Shown here in pieces: positions 23,777 to 31,566 of a stretch of 64,000 nt of DNA. The position numbers and the translations under genes are program-made. Origin of the DNA: Nocardioides sp. Iso805N. GTDB taxonomy: Bacteria; Actinomycetota; Actinomycetes; Propionibacteriales; Nocardioidaceae. Each line of letters begins with the position of its first letter. The first letter of the stretch is position 1. The DNA lies in the NCBI RefSeq assembly GCF_000364605.1, contig NZ_KB822585.1, positions 51,089-115,088 on the forward strand, in the 5' to 3' direction. The notes under the pieces were generated by a model. The model saw only the letters and a list, made by a program, of their open reading frames with translations, searched no databases and had not been told where the DNA came from.

Positions 23777-24688
23777 ATGCCGCAGAGTGCCCTGGACCCC
23801 CGCCTTCTCGCGACGCTCGAGGCAGTGGTCGCCGCGGGAACGTTCATCGACGCCGCCGACGACCTCGGCGTGACGCAGCCTGCGGTGTCGCAGCAGATCG
23901 GTGAGCTCGAGCGGCGCCTGGGTGAGCCGGTCGTCCATCGTCGCCCGCTGCGACTGACCCCGGCCGGTGAGGTGCTGCTCGCCGCCGCCGGCCGGATCCG
24001 GGCAGCCCTCGCGGTCGCCGACCAGGACCTGCGCGCCCTGCGCGAGGGCGAGTCGGGCTCGATCACCGTCGCGACCTTCACCTCGGCCGCGGCCGGCCCG
24101 GTGCCCGACGCACTGGCCAGGTTCCACCGTGACCTGCCCGCCGTCGCGATCCGGTTGCTGCAGGTCGAGCCACCGGAGGCCTATCTCGGGGTGCTGCGAG
24201 GTGAGGTCGACATCGCCGTCACCTACGAGTACCCGCAGTCGCCCTTCGAGCTGCCGGAGGGCGTCGATCTCCAGGAGATCGCCATCGACGAGTTCGTCGC
24301 GGTCGTGCCGACCGGCCATCGGCTCACCGCCCAGCCGACGGTCACGCTGCACGAGGTCGTCGCCGCGGACCTGATCGGCACGCCGATGACCAAGCTGCCG
24401 ATGCCGGGTCCGGTCGCCGAGACCTCGCCGTCGCGCTCCTACGCCGTGCGCTTCGTCGGTGAGGACTACACCACCACGCTGCAGCTGGTCTCCCGCGGTC
24501 TCGGCGTCGCCCTACTGCCCAGACTCGTCACCACCCATCTGCCGGACGGCGTCGCGCTGCTCCCGCTCGCCGGGCAGCCCTGGCATCGCCGGATCCTGCT
24601 CGCCGGTCTTGCCCGGGACACGTCGTCGCCGGCGCAGCGAACGATGCGCCGGCACCTGGCAGCGGCGGTGCGTGACCACGGCCGCTGA
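23777..24688 (+). CDS. LysR-family transcriptional regulator
   Basis: A 303-residue LysR protein. The N-terminal winged helix is visible in the segment GTFIDAADDLGVTQPAVSQQ and the following IGELERRLGEPVVHRR. The C-terminal effector-binding domain (about residues 90-300) has the usual two-lobed periplasmic-binding fold. It is divergent from the amidotransferase-like gene and ends 7 nt from the convergent flippase-like gene. Because it sits at the edge of the kynurenine region it may sense kynurenine, anthranilate or a conjugate, but nothing in the sequence fixes the effector. Confidence 0.92.
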   Translation: MPQSALDPRLLATLEAVVAAGTFIDAADDLGVTQPAVSQQIGELERRLGEPVVHRRPLRLTPAGEVLLAAAGRIRAALAVADQDLRALREGESGSITVATFTSAAAGPVPDALARFHRDLPAVAIRLLQVEPPEAYLGVLRGEVDIAVTYEYPQSPFELPEGVDLQEIAIDEFVAVVPTGHRLTAQPTVTLHEVVAADLIGTPMTKLPMPGPVAETSPSRSYAVRFVGEDYTTTLQLVSRGLGVALLPRLVTTHLPDGVALLPLAGQPWHRRILLAGLARDTSSPAQRTMRRHLAAAVRDHGR

Positions 24689-24695
24689 GCCGGAC

Positions 24696-25727
24696 TCAGT
24701 GCACGCCGTCCCCTCTGCTGCGGATCAGCTGCCTGATGTCCGTCCCGGACCCGGCGGCGGAGCGGTGCCACAGCGCGACCGACGCCACACCGAGCACGAT
24801 CGGGCCGCCGAGGGTGAAGACCCGCCACACGATGAGGGCGGCGACGGCCGGAGCCTCCAGGGCGTGCCCGCCGTAGGCCGTGACCCCGCCGATGATCGCC
24901 GCGTCGAGGAGCCCGATGCCGGCGAAGGGGAAGACACTCAGCGGATAGCCGACGGCGTACGCCGCCACGATGACGCCGAACGGTGCCTCCGTCGCGTCGA
25001 TCCCGACGAAGCGCAGGCACAGTGTCAGCATCACGACGTCGACGGCGAGCAGTCCGGCCAACGCCGCCAGCGCGCGGGGGAAGCCGCCGTGGAACCGGAT
25101 CGCGACCTTCACCCGGAAGTCGGCGCAGGAGGTGGCCCACGCCTCCGGATCGACAGTGCGGACACGCCCCACGAGTTCGCCCCCACGCCGGCCGATGTTG
25201 CGTGCCAGGCGATCGCTGCGCATCACCAGCAGCAGGACGGCCGCGAGGCCGATCGCGAACGCGATGCTGGCCAGATCCAGCAGGCGCACGCCGAGCTCGT
25301 CGCCACGGGCCAGCAGGACGGCCAGCCCCACGACGGGTACGCCGAAGCGCGCGATCCAGAAGGTGAGCTTGTGCAGCAGCGCTCCGGCCACGCCCGCCGC
25401 CGCCGGGATCCCCCAGGAGCTGAACATCGCCGTACGCAGGGCCAGATCGCTCGGCGTCGGAGCCACCGTGCCGATCACGAACGCGGCCTGGTCGTTGAGG
25501 ACCGCTCGGTAGGGCGAGAGCCCGGCGATGTAGAGCGAGAGCGGCAGCGAGTTGGAGGTCTGCCGCACCACCAGCAGGACCAGCAGCAGTGGTGCCTGCC
25601 ACCAGCTGAGGTGCCCCAGGGCGTCCCACACCTCGACCCAGTCGACCTCGCCGATCAGCCGCACGGCCGCGACGGTGACCACCACGACCACGGCGAACAG
25701 GACGACCCGGATGACCCAGGCGCGCAC
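24696..25727 (-). CDS. Flippase-like integral membrane protein (UPF0104/LPG synthase TM-domain family)
   Basis: A 343-residue polytopic membrane protein with about seven to eight hydrophobic segments. The conserved core FPFAGIGLLDAAIIGG corresponds to the PxxGGxGxxE-type motif of the AglD/lysylphosphatidylglycerol-synthase transmembrane family, whose members move or modify lipid-linked substrates. No soluble catalytic domain is present. The start is taken as GTG at 25727 (RAWVIRVVLF opens the first membrane segment); no strong ribosome-binding site is visible. It may be co-transcribed after the TDT transporter gene, 119 nt upstream. Specific function unknown. Confidence 0.75.
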   Translation of the reverse strand: MRAWVIRVVLFAVVVVVTVAAVRLIGEVDWVEVWDALGHLSWWQAPLLLVLLVVRQTSNSLPLSLYIAGLSPYRAVLNDQAAFVIGTVAPTPSDLALRTAMFSSWGIPAAAGVAGALLHKLTFWIARFGVPVVGLAVLLARGDELGVRLLDLASIAFAIGLAAVLLLVMRSDRLARNIGRRGGELVGRVRTVDPEAWATSCADFRVKVAIRFHGGFPRALAALAGLLAVDVVMLTLCLRFVGIDATEAPFGVIVAAYAVGYPLSVFPFAGIGLLDAAIIGGVTAYGGHALEAPAVAALIVWRVFTLGGPIVLGVASVALWHRSAAGSGTDIRQLIRSRGDGVH

Positions 25728-25846
25728 GCGGCGGTTCAGCGGGTCACCCGAGCGGGGAAAGGTGCTGGCATGGCGGGCCTCCGTGCACCCGTCGGCGACG
25801 TGCTGACCAGCGCTCGCTGGATCAGGAGGAGGGCGACGGGCTCACG

Positions 25847-26944
25847 TCATCCAACCACGGTTCGCGGCGTGTGCTCGGCGACGGCGATCGGTGTCGCCCG
25901 AGGCGCCCGCCGCGTGAAGGCCCGCGCGGTGCCGGTGGCCGCTGCCGACCAGCCGCCGAGCAGGCCCAGCAGGAACAGTGCGGCGATCGCCTGGAACAGG
26001 TCCAGCCCGGTCGCGACGGCGAGGGCACTGGTCGCCAGCACCACGTTGCCGACCGGGAAGGTGAAGGACCACCACGACGGTGCGAAGGGCATCCCGGCGC
26101 GGACCTGCCGGGCGGTCAGCGCCGAGGCCAGGGCGACCCAGAGCATGGTGAAGCCCCACACCGGGACGCCGTAGCACAGTGCCAGCTCGCCCAGGGCCTC
26201 GCCGTACCCGGGGACGAGCGCGGGCGCGAGCAGTCCGAGGTGATGTACGGCGGTGATCGACTGCCCGAGGAAGCCGAGCACGATCCACACCGTCGGCAGC
26301 GTCGTCGGGGTCAGCGCACCGTGCCGGACCAGCCGCTGCCAGAGCTGGTTGAGGACCAGGAAGCCGGCCACCACGCTGAGCCCGAAGAAGGCGTAGCAGG
26401 CCAGCAGCATCGTCTCCTGGGGCTGGCCCGGCGGCAGGTGGGGCACGAGTGCTGCGCCTGCGGTGGCTGAGACCAGCGGCGGGACGACGGGCATCAGCCA
26501 ACCACCGGTGGCGCTGGCGTCGTCGAGCTCGTGCCGGGTGATCGCGCGGTAGGGGACCGCCACCGCCGCGGCCAGACCGAGGATGGTGCCGGTCGTCCAC
26601 AGGGCGGCGTCGGTCCAGACGGCGACGGTGCGGCCGAGCAGCCCCTGGCCGCTGGCGAGCGCCCCCGCGCCGACGGTCAGCAGTGCCATCGCCGGCGCTC
26701 CGAAGAACGACGCCGTCGCCGGGTCGTCGTAGTGCCGGACCAGCAGAGAGCGGTCTTCTCGCAGCTCGCCGAGCAGCACCGCAGTGACGGCCGCCAGGAG
26801 GACGGCCGCAGCGAGCCAGAAGGCGAGCGCCACGTCGTGGGCTCCGGGCAGGGAGAAGGGCAGTCCCTCGAAGGCGAGCGCGACGATGCCGGTGCCCATC
26901 ACGGCGGCGTACCAGTGCGGTCCGAAGGGGAGCGGGAGCCTCAT
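25847..26944 (-). CDS. TDT-family (TehA/SLAC1/Mae1-like) membrane transporter
   Basis: A 365-residue protein with about ten transmembrane helices. The N-terminal GPHWYAAVMGTGIVA is the signature of tellurite-resistance/dicarboxylate transporter (TDT) proteins, which include anion channels, malate permeases and sulfite exporters. Substrate cannot be predicted. The ATG at 26944 opens directly on the conserved motif; a longer reading would run into the divergent LysR promoter. The 16-bp palindrome at 26991-27006 lies 46 nt upstream and is a likely operator for the divergent LysR protein. Confidence 0.87.
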   Translation of the reverse strand: MRLPLPFGPHWYAAVMGTGIVALAFEGLPFSLPGAHDVALAFWLAAAVLLAAVTAVLLGELREDRSLLVRHYDDPATASFFGAPAMALLTVGAGALASGQGLLGRTVAVWTDAALWTTGTILGLAAAVAVPYRAITRHELDDASATGGWLMPVVPPLVSATAGAALVPHLPPGQPQETMLLACYAFFGLSVVAGFLVLNQLWQRLVRHGALTPTTLPTVWIVLGFLGQSITAVHHLGLLAPALVPGYGEALGELALCYGVPVWGFTMLWVALASALTARQVRAGMPFAPSWWSFTFPVGNVVLATSALAVATGLDLFQAIAALFLLGLLGGWSAAATGTARAFTRRAPRATPIAVAEHTPRTVVG

Positions 26945-26990
26945 GGCTCGACTCTCGTCGAACGCCCCTCCCGCCGGTAGCGGGCAAACA

Positions 26991-27014
26991 CCTGTGGCGC
27001 CACAGGGATAGCCT
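26991..27014. promoter_or_regulatory. Perfect 16-bp palindrome and TAGCCT -10 box
   Basis: CCTGTGGCGCCACAGG (26991-27006) is a perfect palindrome in the short divergent region between the TDT transporter and a LysR gene. TAGCCT (27009-27014) follows, 6 nt before the LysR ATG, consistent with a leaderless transcript whose promoter would be covered by a protein bound at the palindrome. Confidence 0.6.
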
Positions 27015-27020
27015 GTGTTC

Positions 27021-27911
27021 ATGCTGCCGGATCTCGCCGCCCTGCGCCTTCTCGCCGACATCGGCAGGCTCGGCAGCATCGGTGCCGCCGGCAGGACCGC
27101 GGGCATCTCTCAGCAGTCCGCCTCCGAGCGGTTGCGCGCGATGGAGACCGAGACCGGGCTGGTGCTGGTGCAGCGGGCCCAGCGCGGCTCGGAGCTGACC
27201 GACGCCGGCCGACTGCTGGTGGAGTGGAGCAGCGACCTGCTGGCCCGCGCCGACGAGATCGAGAACGCGCTCGCCACCCTGCGGCACGCCCGATCGCACG
27301 AGCTGCGCGTCCACGCCTCGATGACCACGGCCGAATACCTCCTGCCCAGCTGGCTGGTGCGGCTGCGCCAGGTCCGTCAGGTCTCGGTGAGCCTTCGCGC
27401 CGCCAACTCCGAGGAGGTCGTCGCCGCCGTACGCCGGGGCGACGCCGACCTCGGCTTCGTCGAGGGCCCGGTCGACCTCACCGGGCTCTCCACGGCCGTC
27501 GTGGGGATCGACGAGCTGGTCCTGGTGGCTGCGCCCGATGACGCGTGGGCCCGGCGGCGCGCCCGGCTGACCCCGGGGGAGCTCACCAGCCGTCCGCTGA
27601 CCTGCCGCGAGCACGGCTCGGGCACCCGCGCCGTCGTCGAGGAGGCGATGCGGGACGCCGGGGAGCGGCTCGCCCCGCCCGAGGTCGAGCTGGCCACCAA
27701 CGCCGCGATCCTGGCGGCCGTACGGGTCGGGGGCTCACCGGCCTTCGTCTCGGGGCGCGCTGCCGCGGCCGACCTGTCCCGCGGCGTGCTCGTCGCCGTA
27801 CGGACCGCGGGGCTGGACCTGACGCGGGAGTTCCGAGCCGGGTGGGTGGGACGTGCGCGGCCGCCGGCTGGTCCGGTGCGCGACCTGCTGGCGATCGCCC
27901 GAGCCGGCTGA
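27021..27911 (+). CDS. LysR-family transcriptional regulator (TDT-linked)
   Basis: A 296-residue LysR protein: N-terminal helix-turn-helix (GSIGAAGRTAGISQQSASE) and C-terminal effector domain. The ATG at 27021 is preferred over the in-frame GTG at 27015, because TAGCCT lies exactly 6 nt before it, as in leaderless actinobacterial genes. It is divergent from the TDT transporter gene and probably controls it through the palindrome between them. It is followed after 54 nt by the phosphoketolase gene in the same direction. Confidence 0.9.
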   Translation: MLPDLAALRLLADIGRLGSIGAAGRTAGISQQSASERLRAMETETGLVLVQRAQRGSELTDAGRLLVEWSSDLLARADEIENALATLRHARSHELRVHASMTTAEYLLPSWLVRLRQVRQVSVSLRAANSEEVVAAVRRGDADLGFVEGPVDLTGLSTAVVGIDELVLVAAPDDAWARRRARLTPGELTSRPLTCREHGSGTRAVVEEAMRDAGERLAPPEVELATNAAILAAVRVGGSPAFVSGRAAAADLSRGVLVAVRTAGLDLTREFRAGWVGRARPPAGPVRDLLAIARAG

Positions 27912-27965
27912 GACCGCCGTCACCTGGCTCTTGTCATGCGACGCCCGGCAGGGTCCGATGGAGTC

Positions 27966-30371
27966 ATGGCGATCCAGACGCACCCTTCGGGCCCCCTCAC
28001 CGCGGACGAGCTGGACCGGCTGGATCGGTGGTGGCGCGCGGCCAACTACCTCTCGGTCGGGCAGATCTTCTTGATGGACAACCCGCTGCTGCGCGAGCCG
28101 CTGCAGTTCGAGCACGTCAAGCCACGCCTGCTCGGGCACTGGGGGACCACCCCGGGGCTGACCTTCCTCTACGCCCACCTCAACCGGGCGATCATGGCGA
28201 GGGACCTGCACGCGCTCTTCATCGCCGGCCCCGGTCACGGCGGCCCCGGCGCGGTTGCCGCGACGTACCTGGAGGGCACCTACTCCGAGGTCTATCCGCA
28301 CATCGGCCAGGACGAGGCGGGATTGAAGCGGCTCTTCACCCAGTTCTCCTTCCCTGGCGGGATCCCCAGCCACGTCGCGCCCGAGACACCCGGCTCGATC
28401 CACGAGGGCGGCGAGCTGGGCTACTCCCTCTCGCACGCGTACGGCGCAGCTTTCGACAACCCCGACCTCGTCGTCGCCTGCGTCGTCGGCGACGGCGAGG
28501 CCGAGACCGGCCCGCTGGCGACCAGCTGGCACTCGAACAAGTGGCTCGACCCCGCGCGTGACGGCGCGGTGCTGCCGATCCTGCACCTCAACGGCTACAA
28601 GATCGCCAACCCGACGGTGCTCGCTCGCATCCCGGAGGAGGAGCTGCTCTCGCTCTTCCGCGGCTATGGCTACGAGCCGCACGTGGTCGCGGGCTCGGAC
28701 CCGGCCGAGATGCACCAGGCGCTGGCGGCGACGCTGGACACCTGCCTGGACCGGATCAAGGAGATCCAGGGTGAGGCCCGCTCTGCCGAGCAGCTGCCGG
28801 ATCGTCCGGCCTGGCCGATGATCATCCTGCGCTCGCCGAAGGGCTGGACGGGTCCCAAGGAGATCGACGGCAAGCCGATCGAGGGCTACTGGCGCTCCCA
28901 TCAGGTGCCGTTCGCCGACGCGCACACCGACGCGAGCCACCTCAAGGTGCTGGAGCAGTGGCTACTCTCCTACAAGCCCGAGGAGCTCTTCGACGACGCC
29001 GGTGCGCTGATGCCCGATATCGCCGCGCTGCACCCGGCGGGTGACCTGCGGATGAGCGCGACGCCGCACGCCAACGGCGGGCTGCTGCTCAAGGCGCTGG
29101 AGCTGCCGGACTTCGCCGACTACGCCGTCGACGTACCTGTTCCGGGGACGGGTGCCGTCGAGGGGACGGCTGTCCTCGGGCAGTGGCTGCGCGACGTGAT
29201 GCGGGCCAACATGGACAGCTTCCGGATGTTCGCGCCGGATGAGAACTCCTCGAACCGGCTGCAGGCGGTGATGGAGGTGACCGACCGGGCATGGAACGCC
29301 GAGATCGTCCGCGAGGGTCTCTGGGCCGATGACCACCTCGCGCCTGACGGCCGGATCATGGAGATCCTCTCCGAGCACACCTGCCAGGGCTGGCTCGAGG
29401 GCTACCTGCTGACCGGGCGACACGGCCTGTTCTCGTGCTACGAGGCGTTCGTGCACATCGTCGACTCGATGTTCAACCAGCACGCCAAGTGGCTCAAGTC
29501 CAACCGCGCCATCCCGTGGCGCCGCCCGATCGCCTCCCTCAACTACCTGCTGACCAGCCACGTCTGGCGCCAGGACCACAACGGCTTCTCGCACCAGGAC
29601 CCCGGTTTCGTCGATCACGTGGTGAACAAGAAGGCGGAGGTGGTCCGCGTCTACCTGCCGCCGGATGCCAACTGCCTCCTGTCGGTGGCCGATCACTGCC
29701 TGCGCTCGCGCGACTATGTGAACGTGATCGTGGCAGGCAAGCAGCCCGCCCTTCAGTACCTGTCCATGGACGAGGCGATCGTGCACTGCACCCGGGGCAT
29801 CGGGATCTGGCACTGGGCCTCCAACGACGGCGGCACCGACGGGCTGGTCGAGCCCGATGTGGTGATGGCCTGCGCCGGCGACACTCCGACCCAGGAGGCG
29901 CTGGCCGCTGTCGCCCTGCTGCGCGAGCACCTGCCCGAGCTGCGGATCCGGCTGGTCAACGTGGTCGACCTGATGCGGCTGCAACCCGATGTCGAGCACC
30001 CCCACGGCCTCTCGGACTCCGACTTCGACGCGCTCTTCACCACCAACCAGCCGGTGATCTTCGCCTATCACGGCTACGCCTCGCTGATCCACCGGCTGAC
30101 CTACCGGCGCCGCAACCACGCCAACATCCACGTCCGCGGCTACAAGGAGGAGGGCACCACCACCACGCCCTTCGACATGACGGTGCGCAACCAGATCGAC
30201 CGGTTCAACCTCGCGCTGGACGTGCTGGAGCGCGTGCCCGGGCTGCTGGACCGTGCCGGCGAGCTGCACGACCTGCTCAAGGTGAAGCTGGTGGAGCACG
30301 GCCGATACATCCGCCAGCACGGCCAGGATCTGCCCGAGGTGCAGGAGTGGCAGTGGACGCCTCCGGCCTGA
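27966..30371 (+). CDS. xfp: Xylulose-5-phosphate/fructose-6-phosphate phosphoketolase
   Basis: An 801-residue TPP-dependent phosphoketolase. Characteristic segments: ANYLSVGQIFLMDNPLL, FIAGPGHGGPGAVA, SFPGGIPSHVAPETPGSIHEGGELG (partly quoted), the TPP-binding VGDGEAETGPLATSWHSNK, LHLNGYKIANPT, and the C-terminal FAYHGYASLIHRLTYRR. It cleaves xylulose-5-P, and possibly fructose-6-P, with phosphate to acetyl-phosphate plus glyceraldehyde-3-P or erythrose-4-P. The ATG at 27966 has a GGAG nearby. The acetate kinase gene begins inside its 3' end, so acetyl-phosphate made here can be turned directly to acetate and ATP. Confidence 0.96.
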   Translation: MAIQTHPSGPLTADELDRLDRWWRAANYLSVGQIFLMDNPLLREPLQFEHVKPRLLGHWGTTPGLTFLYAHLNRAIMARDLHALFIAGPGHGGPGAVAATYLEGTYSEVYPHIGQDEAGLKRLFTQFSFPGGIPSHVAPETPGSIHEGGELGYSLSHAYGAAFDNPDLVVACVVGDGEAETGPLATSWHSNKWLDPARDGAVLPILHLNGYKIANPTVLARIPEEELLSLFRGYGYEPHVVAGSDPAEMHQALAATLDTCLDRIKEIQGEARSAEQLPDRPAWPMIILRSPKGWTGPKEIDGKPIEGYWRSHQVPFADAHTDASHLKVLEQWLLSYKPEELFDDAGALMPDIAALHPAGDLRMSATPHANGGLLLKALELPDFADYAVDVPVPGTGAVEGTAVLGQWLRDVMRANMDSFRMFAPDENSSNRLQAVMEVTDRAWNAEIVREGLWADDHLAPDGRIMEILSEHTCQGWLEGYLLTGRHGLFSCYEAFVHIVDSMFNQHAKWLKSNRAIPWRRPIASLNYLLTSHVWRQDHNGFSHQDPGFVDHVVNKKAEVVRVYLPPDANCLLSVADHCLRSRDYVNVIVAGKQPALQYLSMDEAIVHCTRGIGIWHWASNDGGTDGLVEPDVVMACAGDTPTQEALAAVALLREHLPELRIRLVNVVDLMRLQPDVEHPHGLSDSDFDALFTTNQPVIFAYHGYASLIHRLTYRRRNHANIHVRGYKEEGTTTTPFDMTVRNQIDRFNLALDVLERVPGLLDRAGELHDLLKVKLVEHGRYIRQHGQDLPEVQEWQWTPPA

Positions 30372-31462
30372 GGATCCTGGTCGTCAATCCCGGGTCGACC
30401 AGTCTCAAGGCGGCACTGGTCGCGGCCGGCCAGACGGTCCGTACGGCGGAGGTGGGTTCGGGCCAGGCGCTCGAGGAGGTGGCCAGGGTGGCCGCGGACT
30501 GGATGCCGTTGGACGCGGCCGCGGTGCGGTTCGTCCATGGTGGTCCCGACCACCTGCAGCCGGTCCGGCTCGACGAGCGGGTGCTCGCCGAGCTGGAGAC
30601 GGTCACGCCGCTGGCGCCGCTGCACAACCCGACTGCCCTGAGGGCGGCCAGGGCACTGCTCGACGCGCACCCCGGCCTGCCGTTGGTGGCCTGCTTCGAC
30701 ACCACCTTCCACGCCGAGCTGCCTGTCGCAGCGGCGACCTACGCCCTGCCGCGGGAGTGGAACGAGCGCTGGCGGCTGCGGCGCTACGGGTTCCACGGCC
30801 TCTCCCACGAGTACGCCGCCGGTCGGGCGGCGGCGTTGCTGGGCCGGCCGCTGGAGGACCTGCGGCTGGTGATCTGCCACCTCGGCGGGGGCGCCTCGTT
30901 GTGCGCGGTAGCGGGCGGCCGATCGGTCGACACCACGATGGGCTACACGCCGCTGGAAGGCCTGGCGATGCAGGTGCGCAGCGGCTCGGTCGACCCCGGA
31001 CTGGTGTTGTGGCTGCAGCAGTCAGCAGGCGTCGGTGTCGACGAGCTGGCGGAGACGCTGGAGCGACACAGCGGCCTGTCGGGGTTGTCCGGCACGTCGG
31101 GCGACATGCGCGAGATCGTCGCCGGGCTCGGGCGCGGTGACACTTCCTGCGCGCTCGCGTTCGATGTCTACGTGCACCGGCTGGTGCGAGAGATCGGTGC
31201 GATGGTCGCCTCCGCGGGTGGCCTGGACGCGCTGGTCTTCACCGGCGGCGTCGGCGAGCACCAGGCGCAGGTGCGCACCGCGGTGAGCGAGCGGCTGGGC
31301 TGGCTCGGCGTCGCGGTCGACCCCGAGCGCAACGCCGAGCAGTCGGATCAGGATCGGGACCTCGCCGCGGCTGGCGGCGTACCGGTGCTGGTGGTGGCCG
31401 CGCATGAGGAGCTGGCCGCCGCAGCGCATGTCGCGCGGGTGCTGGCCGGCGGCGAAGCCTGA
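30353..31462 (+). CDS. ackA: Acetate kinase
   Basis: A 369-residue ASKHA-fold kinase converting acetyl-phosphate and ADP to acetate and ATP. Motifs: NPGSTSLK near residue 12, FDTTFH, RRYGFHGLSHEY, ICHLGGGASLCAV, DTTMGYTPLEG, and FTGGVGEH. It is somewhat shorter than the roughly 400-residue family average. The start is GTG at 30353, with AGGAG about 6 nt upstream; it overlaps xfp by 19 nt. Together the two genes form a compact phosphoketolase (bifid-shunt-like) operon. Confidence 0.95.
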   Translation: MDASGLRILVVNPGSTSLKAALVAAGQTVRTAEVGSGQALEEVARVAADWMPLDAAAVRFVHGGPDHLQPVRLDERVLAELETVTPLAPLHNPTALRAARALLDAHPGLPLVACFDTTFHAELPVAAATYALPREWNERWRLRRYGFHGLSHEYAAGRAAALLGRPLEDLRLVICHLGGGASLCAVAGGRSVDTTMGYTPLEGLAMQVRSGSVDPGLVLWLQQSAGVGVDELAETLERHSGLSGLSGTSGDMREIVAGLGRGDTSCALAFDVYVHRLVREIGAMVASAGGLDALVFTGGVGEHQAQVRTAVSERLGWLGVAVDPERNAEQSDQDRDLAAAGGVPVLVVAAHEELAAAAHVARVLAGGEA

Positions 31463-31485
31463 GAACGGGTCCGGAAGCTTCTCAG
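31459..31485 (+). terminator. Weak hairpin after ackA
   Basis: CTGAGAA and TTCTCAG form a 7-bp stem with a 13-nt loop, starting at the ackA stop codon. No T-tract follows, so it is only a possible terminator. Confidence 0.35.
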
Positions 31486-31566
31486 CGGATCCCAGGTGGA
31501 TCTCTTCGCTGCGCCTCAGCACCGGGGCGCACCGTAGTGATGTCACCTCACCACCAGGAGATCCCG

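Noticed and set aside
25847..26944. Tellurite-resistance function for the TDT transporter
   Set aside because: TehA-like sequence does not imply tellurite resistance; no TehB or Ter gene is nearby, so only the family name is given.
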